Below are positions 1-5,751 of a stretch of DNA of 6,188 nucleotides, in pieces; position 1 is the first letter of the stretch, and each line of letters opens with the position of its first letter. Position numbers and translations under genes: made by a program. The stretch is from JBBDUG01 sp040904025. Its GTDB lineage: Bacteria > Patescibacteriota > Minisyncoccia > Phycocordibacterales > SW-6-46-9. The stretch is taken from the NCBI GenBank assembly GCA_040904025.1, contig JBBDUG010000025.1:1-6188 (forward strand). Reading direction: 5' to 3'. Under the pieces are notes generated by a model. That model saw only the letters and a program-made list of their open reading frames with translations. It was not told the DNA's origin and did no database searches.

Positions 1-482
1 TACTTACAAATTATCGTGGTTTTGATAATTCAATCTTATTAACCAATTTGGCACATGAGGTAGCACTTTCGGTCCGTGAAGCGCAGGTGTTTGGTGTCAG
101 TGTTCGGGGGCAAGGTAGTGACTTTTCTGCCGGGTATGGACTCCATCTTGATACTGATTCTCCAGGTACCTTCATTCTCTTTGCTGATACGCAGGCAGGG
201 GGTGGATACTCTTCTTCCTTTGATACTGATGTTGATATCTATTCTTTTAATTCGAATTTTGGAATTGAGAGTTTGCAGCAAATACAGTCGGGTGGAGGAT
301 ATAGTACTATTGATGGAGCGGTTGATATTGTCTTTACCCGTCCAGATCCCGAACCTGATTTCTATGTTAATGGTGTATTTCAATCAATGACGGGAGTGCG
401 GATAAATATAGAGTCTCCGGATAGTTCGACCCGGGCTGTTGAAGTTTATTCCACCGGTCAAATTTCTGTTGTATATGACTAA
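1..482 (+). CDS. GspH/FimT-like minor pilin (pseudopilin), 5'-truncated
   Basis: The reading frame is open from base 3 to the TAA at 480-482, giving 159 visible residues, and the gene begins upstream of the window. A TTG at 48 could be read as a start, but the protein-like sequence continues upstream of it (LTNYRGFDNSILLTNLAHEV), so I treat the gene as partial. The prepilin leader and the start of the hydrophobic helix are missing. What remains is the end of the helix with the pattern 'NLAHEVALSVREAQVFGVSVR', a GYG strand segment (SAGYGLHL), an 'ILFAD' strand, and a C-terminal strand pair ending STRAVEVYSTGQISVVYD. This order matches the GspH/FimT fold as I know it. The role inferred is an extracellular minor pilin in the priming or tip complex of a type IV pilus. 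The middle carries two similar GGGY segments. The stop overlaps the next gene start by 8 nt, which suggests translational coupling. Another type of pilin is possible because the N-terminus is not visible. Confidence 0.75.
   Translation, partial: LTNYRGFDNSILLTNLAHEVALSVREAQVFGVSVRGQGSDFSAGYGLHLDTDSPGTFILFADTQAGGGYSSSFDTDVDIYSFNSNFGIESLQQIQSGGGYSTIDGAVDIVFTRPDPEPDFYVNGVFQSMTGVRINIESPDSSTRAVEVYSTGQISVVYD
192..335 (+). repeat. Two-copy protein-level repeat (Q-x-GGGYS...D-x-x-VDI-x-F) inside the first pilin
   Basis: The segments encoded at 192-248 (QAGGGYSSSFDTDVDIYSF) and 285-335 (QSGGGYSTIDGAVDIVF) align with one or two gaps and share Q, GGGYS, D, VDI and F. The DNA is much less similar than the protein, so this is an old duplication or convergent loop-plus-strand structure rather than a recent tandem repeat. 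It lies in the globular, surface-exposed part of the pilin. Confidence 0.4.
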
Positions 483-990
483 ACAAAATGACAATAAAAG
501 AGGATATACACTCATCGAGCTTTTAGTCTCCCTCGGGATTTTCATGATCGTCATGACAGTTGCGATGGGCTCTCTCTTTACTATCATCTCAGCAAACAAA
601 CGTGCTCGTGCCTTACAGCTTTCGTTCGATAACCTCCACTTCGCTATCGACGAGATGTCTCGAGATGTTCGTACCGGGAATGACTATGTTTTTTCTGGAT
701 CAGGAAACGACTGTAATTCCTCTTTTGTCTTCTCATTTTCTAACTCAAGTGACACGGCGATAAGTTATCGATGTGATAGTGGTCGTGTCCAAAAACGAAT
801 AGGCGGAGGGTCATATGTGGATATTACCGCTCCCGAGATAACCGTCACATCATTTCATGTATATGATCGATCTACATCTCAACCTCGTGCAGTCATTGTC
901 ATCGGTGGCGAAGTGGAGGCAGAGAATGGAGTGGTTTCTGATTTTAATCTTCAGACCACTATAAGTCAGCGTAAATTGGATCTTAATTAA
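475..990 (+). CDS. GspJ/PilW-like minor pilin with prepilin leader
   Basis: A 171-residue protein with a class III (type IV prepilin) signal. The basic leader MTKQNDNKRG is followed by the cleavage site G10/Y11, YTLIELLVSLGIF, and a hydrophobic helix to about residue 39. Glu15 is mature position +5, the residue that pairs with the neighbouring subunit's N-terminus during assembly. After the helix, residues 51-67 (FDNLHFAIDEMSRDVRTG) match the pattern after the helix in GspJ/PilW pseudopilins. The C-terminus (TTISQRKLDLN) is a strand typical of this group. Cys80 and Cys100 could form an extracellular disulfide. An open frame extends upstream to a TTG at 439, but the ATG at 475 puts the leader at a normal length, so I choose it. 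It overlaps the previous stop as ATGACTAA. There is no Shine-Dalgarno sequence, so translation probably depends on coupling. The role is inferred: a minor pilin in the pilus tip complex, processed by a prepilin peptidase encoded elsewhere. Confidence 0.82.
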   Translation: MTKQNDNKRGYTLIELLVSLGIFMIVMTVAMGSLFTIISANKRARALQLSFDNLHFAIDEMSRDVRTGNDYVFSGSGNDCNSSFVFSFSNSSDTAISYRCDSGRVQKRIGGGSYVDITAPEITVTSFHVYDRSTSQPRAVIVIGGEVEAENGVVSDFNLQTTISQRKLDLN

Positions 991-991
991 T

Positions 992-1516
992 ATGATGAGA
1001 TTCTTCCACAAAAACACAGATTCTAAAGGGTTCTCACTCGTCGAGACACTTATTGCAATTGGTATTTTGGTCACAGGTATATCTGCACCTCTTACTATTG
1101 CGCAAACAGGACTGCGCTATGCTCATTACGCTCAAGATTCCCTTACCGCTCAAATGCTCACAATTGAAGCCATTGAGTATATGCGAAATGTACGAGATGA
1201 CAACTTTATTGATAACAATACGTGGACACAGAACATGCGGGTTAACGGTGATCCATTTCGTGTTGATACGGTACGAGATGTTGTTGAGGATTGTGCCGAA
1301 AGTTGCCAAGAGGACTTCATCTCCTTCGATTCTGAGAATAAACTCTATAGTTATCAGTCCGGAGGGGGGTGGATGCCCAGCACCTTCTCTCGAGCTGTTG
1401 AGATTGATCAGATAAATAGTCAGGAGATCATTGTTCGTGCAACGGTATGGTGGTCGCGGGATAATCATGATTATTCATATACCGCACGTGAATATTTATT
1501 AAACTGGCATGAATAA
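992..1516 (+). CDS. GspI/PilV-like minor pilin with prepilin leader
   Basis: A 174-residue protein (ATG at 992; a second in-frame ATG at 995 is equally possible). The leader ends at KG13, followed by FSLVETLIAIGILVTG, with Glu18 at mature position +5 and a helix to about residue 37. Residues 47-69 (AQDSLTAQMLTIEAIEYMRNVRD) follow the 'A..LAQEGIEYMRNIRD' pattern I associate with PilV/GspI-like proteins of Patescibacteria. The C-terminus (YSYTAREYLLNWHE) also fits. Cys101 and Cys105 form a CxxxC pair in the exposed domain, a possible small disulfide loop. The gene starts 1 nt after the previous stop and overlaps the next gene by 8 nt, so it is in the middle of an operon. It probably sits next to the GspJ-like subunit in a heteromeric pilus tip. 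The prepilin assignment is firm. The PilV/GspI subtype is from pattern recall. Confidence 0.82.
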   Translation: MMRFFHKNTDSKGFSLVETLIAIGILVTGISAPLTIAQTGLRYAHYAQDSLTAQMLTIEAIEYMRNVRDDNFIDNNTWTQNMRVNGDPFRVDTVRDVVEDCAESCQEDFISFDSENKLYSYQSGGGWMPSTFSRAVEIDQINSQEIIVRATVWWSRDNHDYSYTAREYLLNWHE

Positions 1517-1967
1517 TTTTAGAAACAACAAAGGTTTTACCGCGCTCACCGCTGCAATCATTGCCTCGGTTGTACTCTCGCTCGGTATTGCTATTTTAAA
1601 TATAACAACAAAAGAGATTCGACTATCATCATTCTCACGTAATTCAACTAGTGCATTCTATACAGCAGGAAGCGGTATCGAGTGTGCGCTCTATTGGGAC
1701 AAGGAAGAATCTTTCGCAACCTCATCACAGTCAAATCCTGACAATAGTATTGAGTGTTTTGGGGCTAGCACAAGTCCATCAGTTGTATCTTCAGATGGAA
1801 GTAGTGCGACAACAGAGTTTGAGATTGAGAATACAACTACTGATACTTGTGTCCTTGTTCAGGTTGAAAAAGATACTGAGGGGACTACCATTGAATCTCG
1901 AGGATATAGTACGTGCGATGAAGAGAGCGAGAGGAGGTTGGAGCGTGGTTTGCGTGTGAATTATTAG
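1509..1967 (+). CDS. PilX/GspK-like minor pilin lacking Glu5
   Basis: A 152-residue protein starting at an ATG inside the end of the previous gene (ATGAATAA overlap). The basic leader MNNFRNNKG is followed by FTALTAAIIASVVLSLGIAIL, which looks like a prepilin signal, but mature position +5 is Thr14, not Glu. Known GspK, and PilX of the Pseudomonas type, also lack this Glu and cap the tip of the pseudopilus. Residues 49-63 (AFYTAGSGIECALYW) match the 'AFYAADSGIECALYW' signature I associate with PilX-like proteins of CPR genomes. The rest is rich in Ser and Thr, with cysteines at 59, 83, 114 and 136, enough for two disulfides. It ends with RRLERGLRVNY, a typical last strand. Being last in the minor-pilin operon and lacking Glu5, it is a candidate for the outermost subunit. 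It could instead be a prepilin-like protein that is not cleaved. Confidence 0.75.
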   Translation: MNNFRNNKGFTALTAAIIASVVLSLGIAILNITTKEIRLSSFSRNSTSAFYTAGSGIECALYWDKEESFATSSQSNPDNSIECFGASTSPSVVSSDGSSATTEFEIENTTTDTCVLVQVEKDTEGTTIESRGYSTCDEESERRLERGLRVNY

Positions 1968-1972
1968 ACATT

Positions 1973-3991
1973 GTGGACAAAAAACAAGTAGAAAAACGGA
2001 TAGAAGAATTACGAAAAGTGATATCGCATCATCAGCGCCTCTATCACATCAAGGATCAACCGGAGATATCTGACGAGGCATATGACTCTCTTATGCGAGA
2101 GCTTATATCTCTTGAAGAGGAATTTCAAGAATTTGATTCTCCACTTAGTCCTTCACGACGGGTTGGTGGTGATCCTGTTGAAGAATTTAAACGGGTCCGT
2201 CACGAAGTTCCGCAGTGGTCATATGACAACATATTTAATTACGAGGAGTTAGGAGAGTGGGATCAGCGTACCAAACGATTTATACAAAAGACTGGTAAGA
2301 AGTTGTCTGGAGAATGCGGGTATGTGTGTGAGCATAAGATTGATGGGCTCAAGATCATTCTTACATACAAAAAAGGCGAGTTAATCTTAGGAGCAACACG
2401 AGGAAATGGAGAAGTAGGAGAAGATGTGACTGAAAATGTAAAAACAATCCGCAGTGTTCCTTTAAAGCTAGAAGAACCTCTCGACATTATCGTCGCTGGG
2501 GAAGCTTGGCTTTCTGAGAGTGAGTTTGAAAGAATTAATACAGAGAGAGAAGAAGAAGAGCAGCCCACCTTTGCAAATCCACGTAATGCAGCAGCAGGAT
2601 CAATTCGGCAACTTGACCCATCCATAGCTGCTGAACGGAGACTTGATTGCTTTATATATGATATAGAAAAATATGAGGGGGGAGAACTTGAATCTCAAGC
2701 AGAAGAACTTGAACTACTCAGCAAACTCGGGTTTAAGGTAAATCCGCATTGGGAGTTGGTTCAGGGTATTGATGAAATTCAAGAATTCTATGAAAAATGG
2801 AAGGATGAGAGAACTGAACTCAACTATGAAGTTGATGGTGTTGTCATTAAACTCAATGATAGAGACTTGCAGGAAAAGCTCGGATATACTGCCAAGTCAC
2901 CACGATTTGGAGTGGCGTATAAATTTCCAGCAGAGCAAGTGACAACTGTTGTGGAAGATATTGTGCTTCAGGTTGGGCGCACTGGTATTATCACTCCGGT
3001 TGCAGAGCTACGGTCAGTTACGGTAGCAGGATCAACTGTCTCTCGCGCAACACTTCACAATGAAGATGAGATAAATCGTCTTGATGTCCGTATCGGAGAT
3101 ACAATTATTCTTGAGAAGGCGGGGGATGTGATTCCGAAAGTGATAAAGGTGTTAACTGAGTTTAGACCTAAAGATGCAAAGCCATTCGTATTCCCAAAGC
3201 GCATTCCTGAATGTGGAGGAGGTGGTTTTATTGAACGTGTTCCAGGTCAAGCCTACTACCGCTGTGTTGACCCTGATTCTTTTGAGCAGCGGAAGCGAAA
3301 GTTCGAATACTTTGTCTCGCGTAAAGCATTTGACATTGATGGACTCGGGGAACAGATTATTGAACAGCTTCTTGATGCCGGGCTTATTCATACATTTGCT
3401 GATATCTTTCGACTTAAGAAAGGGGACCTAGAGGTCCTGGAGCGTTTTGGGGAAAAATCTGCGGAGAATCTTATCGATGCAATTAATGATGCACGGGATG
3501 TCACACTTGATCGATTTCTTGCGTCACTCTCTGTTCCTCATGTGGGGGAAGAGACGGCACTTCTTCTTGCACGAACGTTTGGGTCTCTTGATGCAGTACA
3601 ACATGCATCCATTGAAGATCTTGAGGATGTAGAGGGAGTCGGTGATATTGTTGCTAGATCGGTATACTCCTGGTTTCAAGATTCAGAAAATAAAGATCTT
3701 GTCGATAGACTTGTGGAAGAGGTGTATATAGAGAACCTATCGGCAGATGTAGAAAAAAAGGAAGGAATCGCAGGAAAAACCTTCGTTCTTACCGGATCTC
3801 TTGATACATATTCACGAGATGAAGCAAAGGAGAAAATCAGAAATTCGGGAGGTGATGTCTCCAGCTCTGTCTCTGCTAAGACAGATTTTGTGGTTGTGGG
3901 GACGGATCCCGGCTCCAAGGCGCAGAAAGCAGAGATGCTCGGTATACAGACACTCTCTGAGAAAGAATTTCTTGAATTACTCGGAGAGTAA
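1973..3991 (+). CDS. ligA: NAD-dependent DNA ligase LigA
   Basis: LigA seals nicks in duplex DNA during replication (Okazaki fragments) and repair, using NAD+ to adenylate itself. At 672 residues it has the full family length. Domain Ia (1-70) keeps Tyr24, His25, Asp34, Tyr37 and Asp38, the equivalents of the nicotinamide-binding set. The nucleotidyltransferase domain has the nucleophile Lys122 in KIDG, ATRGNGEVGEDVT (141-153), the GE of motif III at 176-177, FANPRNAAAGS (200-210), VDGVVIK with Lys293, and YKFPA with Lys317. An OB fold follows (about 320-400). The zinc-finger region (about 408-440) keeps only Cys414 and Cys431; Ile411 and Ser436 stand where Cys is usual. Helix-hairpin-helix repeats (about 455-585) and a C-terminal BRCT domain (about 597-672) complete it. 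QWSYDNIF (81-88) replaces the usual MLSLDN-type NAD-site motif. The start is GTG at 1973, 5 nt after the last pilin stop, without a Shine-Dalgarno sequence. No in-frame ATG gives a complete domain Ia. Confidence 0.97.
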   Translation: MDKKQVEKRIEELRKVISHHQRLYHIKDQPEISDEAYDSLMRELISLEEEFQEFDSPLSPSRRVGGDPVEEFKRVRHEVPQWSYDNIFNYEELGEWDQRTKRFIQKTGKKLSGECGYVCEHKIDGLKIILTYKKGELILGATRGNGEVGEDVTENVKTIRSVPLKLEEPLDIIVAGEAWLSESEFERINTEREEEEQPTFANPRNAAAGSIRQLDPSIAAERRLDCFIYDIEKYEGGELESQAEELELLSKLGFKVNPHWELVQGIDEIQEFYEKWKDERTELNYEVDGVVIKLNDRDLQEKLGYTAKSPRFGVAYKFPAEQVTTVVEDIVLQVGRTGIITPVAELRSVTVAGSTVSRATLHNEDEINRLDVRIGDTIILEKAGDVIPKVIKVLTEFRPKDAKPFVFPKRIPECGGGGFIERVPGQAYYRCVDPDSFEQRKRKFEYFVSRKAFDIDGLGEQIIEQLLDAGLIHTFADIFRLKKGDLEVLERFGEKSAENLIDAINDARDVTLDRFLASLSVPHVGEETALLLARTFGSLDAVQHASIEDLEDVEGVGDIVARSVYSWFQDSENKDLVDRLVEEVYIENLSADVEKKEGIAGKTFVLTGSLDTYSRDEAKEKIRNSGGDVSSSVSAKTDFVVVGTDPGSKAQKAEMLGIQTLSEKEFLELLGE

Positions 3992-4028
3992 GGATTGTGT
4001 CTTTTCTCTCCTCCTCGCTCCTGTTAGT

Positions 4029-4331
4029 ATGAAAAACATGAAAGATAGTATAGATATAGAAAAACTCTCTGAACTTGCACGAATCAAGATCAGTAAAGAA
4101 GAAGCACAAGAGCTCAAGGGTGATATTGAGTCGATTCTTGAGTATGTACAACAGGTGCAAGAGGTCTCTGATGACAACACAGGTCTCGAGGTGGGGGATG
4201 TGCATAATGTGATGCGTGAGGATGAGAATCCTCATGAATCTGGTATCTATACTCAAGAGATAATGAATGAAGCTCCAAAGACAAAAGAAAAAGAGAACGG
4301 GGTGTATATAGAGGTAAAGAATATTTTATAG
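4029..4331 (+). CDS. gatC: Asp/Glu-tRNA amidotransferase subunit C (GatC)
   Basis: A 100-residue protein (97 if the second ATG at 4038 is used; both are compatible with the family). GatC is the small subunit that wraps around GatA and helps it fold and join GatB. The complex converts misacylated Glu-tRNA(Gln) and Asp-tRNA(Asn) to Gln- and Asn-tRNA in the cytoplasm. Recognition rests on the N-terminal helix pair (IEKLSELARIKISKEEAQEL, then ILEYVQQVQEV). The C-terminal belt also matches: HNVMREDE corresponds to the usual NVLREDE motif, NEAPKTKE to NAP, and the end VYIEVKNIL to the usual Y-F-x-VPKVL. The 37-nt gap after ligA holds a pyrimidine-rich stretch (4000-4023) and no Shine-Dalgarno sequence, and I see no convincing promoter in it. 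The gene ends 2 nt before gatA, so the two are almost certainly co-transcribed. Confidence 0.93.
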   Translation: MKNMKDSIDIEKLSELARIKISKEEAQELKGDIESILEYVQQVQEVSDDNTGLEVGDVHNVMREDENPHESGIYTQEIMNEAPKTKEKENGVYIEVKNIL

Positions 4332-4333
4332 AT

Positions 4334-5740
4334 ATGGATACAAAGACTCTTACCATCACAAAATGTCAGAAAGGGTATAGCGAGGGAGAATTCACCCCCA
4401 GTGATGTTGTTGCTGCGCTCTCTAAAAATATTAATGAAAAGAATGATTCATTGAATGCATATCTTGAAGTGTTTGAAGATGTTAATGAGCAGATAGATAA
4501 CCTTGGGGAACAAAAGGGAGATCTATGGGGCATACCACTTGGAATTAAGGATAATATCTTGATCAAAGGAAAAACTGCTAGTGGTGGCTCTCGTATTCTT
4601 GAGGGATACACTGCACCGTATGACGCAACGGCGATCAAAAAACTTAAAAACAAAAAAGTTCTTTTTTTGGGGCGAACAAATATGGATGAGTTTGCTATGG
4701 GCAGCTCTACAGAAAACAGTGCGTTTGGATCAACAAAGAATCCTATCGATGAATCACGGGTACCAGGTGGGTCTTCAGGTGGTTCTGCGGCAGTAGTTGC
4801 GGCAGGGATGGCGATTGCAGCACTTGGGTCAGATACCGGGGGGTCTATAAGACAACCAGCTAGCCTATGTGGACTTGTCGGGTTTAAGCCGACATATGGT
4901 GCTATCTCACGTTCCGGATTAATGGCCATGGGATCTTCACTAGATCAGATTGGCCCCATTACCAAGACGGTAAAAGATACACAGATACTCTTTGATGCAA
5001 TGAGTGGCAACGATCCGCTTGACTCAACAACTCTCCCTGATGATAGCTTTAAAGATGAAAGGAAAGATGCATATACAATTGGTGTTCCGCGAGACCTTAT
5101 CGAACAAGAAGGTATTGACGATGATGTGCTTGAACAATTTAATTCTTCTCTTGAGAGTCTTAAAGAAAAAGGTCATACGATAAAGGAGATAGATCTTGAA
5201 CATGCGGATTATGCACTGGCTGCCTACTACATTGTTATGCCGGCGGAAGTTTCTTCAAACCTTGCGCGATATGATGGTGTAAAGTTTGGGCTACATGAAG
5301 AAGGAGAAAATCTCCTTGATGAGTATTTTAAAACCCGAGGAGTGGGATTCGGCGAAGAGGTTCGGCGCCGCATTATTTTAGGAACGTATGTGTTGTCTAG
5401 TGGATACTATGATGCCTACTATAATAAAGCTTCTGCACTCCGCTCTACTATTCGAAGTGAGTTTGATGTTGCATTTAAGGAGGTTGATGCTATTGCCACT
5501 CCCACAACTCCCACTCCAGCATTTAAGATAGGGGAGAAGATAGATGACCCACTCGCTATGTATCTTGAGGATATATTTACTGTCCCGGCAAACATTATTG
5601 GAGTACCTGCTATCTCAGTTCCATCAGGTACAGCGAAGCGAGATGGAGTCGTACTTCCACTTGGATTTCAGCTAATAGCCCCCCATACACACGAATCCAC
5701 ACTCTTTGCACTCGGTGAAGATATTGAGGATGGGGTATAA
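4334..5740 (+). CDS. gatA: Asp/Glu-tRNA amidotransferase subunit A (GatA)
   Basis: GatA is the glutaminase subunit of GatCAB and an amidase-signature enzyme that frees ammonia from glutamine (or asparagine) for transamidation of Glu-tRNA(Gln) or Asp-tRNA(Asn). The 468-residue protein carries the whole Ser-cisSer-Lys triad: Lys72 in GIKDN, Ser147 in PGGSSGGS and the nucleophile Ser171 in GSDTGGSIRQPAS. The spacings (75 and 24 residues) match those I recall for the Staphylococcus enzyme (Lys79, Ser154, Ser178). Other conserved parts are the GLVGFKPTYG segment (180-189), SSLDQIGPIT (201-210), the YYIVMPAEVSSNLARYDG substrate-side segment (298-315), and YYDAYYNKA (358-366). The C-terminus ends soon after LGFQLIAP, slightly short of the roughly 485 residues common elsewhere, with no sign of truncation. 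It begins 2 nt after gatC. The partner gatB is not in the window and probably lies further on. Confidence 0.97.
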   Translation: MDTKTLTITKCQKGYSEGEFTPSDVVAALSKNINEKNDSLNAYLEVFEDVNEQIDNLGEQKGDLWGIPLGIKDNILIKGKTASGGSRILEGYTAPYDATAIKKLKNKKVLFLGRTNMDEFAMGSSTENSAFGSTKNPIDESRVPGGSSGGSAAVVAAGMAIAALGSDTGGSIRQPASLCGLVGFKPTYGAISRSGLMAMGSSLDQIGPITKTVKDTQILFDAMSGNDPLDSTTLPDDSFKDERKDAYTIGVPRDLIEQEGIDDDVLEQFNSSLESLKEKGHTIKEIDLEHADYALAAYYIVMPAEVSSNLARYDGVKFGLHEEGENLLDEYFKTRGVGFGEEVRRRIILGTYVLSSGYYDAYYNKASALRSTIRSEFDVAFKEVDAIATPTTPTPAFKIGEKIDDPLAMYLEDIFTVPANIIGVPAISVPSGTAKRDGVVLPLGFQLIAPHTHESTLFALGEDIEDGV

Positions 5741-5741
5741 T
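5736..5741 (+). promoter_or_regulatory. Putative -10 box TATAAT embedded in the gatA stop
   Basis: A perfect TATAAT made of the last bases of gatA (GTA TAA) and the following T. It lies 10 nt before the ATG at 5752. A normal start site 6-8 nt downstream would leave a leader of only a few bases, so the next gene could be transcribed as a leaderless mRNA. No good -35 hexamer is present at 16-18 bp spacing (the best candidates match only about 2 of 6 positions), and there is no TG extension. The sequence is AT-rich, so a chance match is possible. Confidence 0.35.
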
Positions 5742-5751
5742 ATAAAACACG

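Noticed and set aside
439..474. Upstream TTG start for the GspJ-like pilin
   Set aside because: It would add 12 residues before a normal short prepilin leader and deepen the overlap with the previous gene; the ATG at 475 gives a standard leader.
48..482. TTG at 48 as the true start of the first pilin
   Set aside because: The frame stays open to base 3 and encodes protein-like pilin sequence before it, and a start at 48 would leave a pilin without leader or helix.
3424..3437. GGACCT-AG-AGGTCC near-palindrome in ligA
   Set aside because: A short inverted repeat deep inside a conserved coding region (KGDLEVLE), with no partner copies; best explained by chance.
3801..4028. Long N-terminal extension of GatC overlapping the end of ligA
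   Set aside because: GatC is about 95-100 residues; the extension is basic, unlike GatC, and is a frame shadow of the ligA BRCT domain.
3995..4030. Possible promoter before gatC (TTGTGT at 3995, TAGTAT at 4025)
   Set aside because: The spacing is about 24 bp, too long for a normal promoter, and the -10 candidate overlaps the ATG itself.
3721..4313. Exact 13-nt repeat GGTGTATATAGAG at 3721-3733 and 4301-4313
   Set aside because: Both copies encode VYIE in unrelated proteins with the same codons; two copies this short do not support a regulatory or mobile repeat.
4366..4929. Reverse-strand open frame of 187 codons opposite gatA
   Set aside because: It lies wholly opposite the conserved amidase core, its composition is that of an antisense shadow, and it has no recognisable domain.
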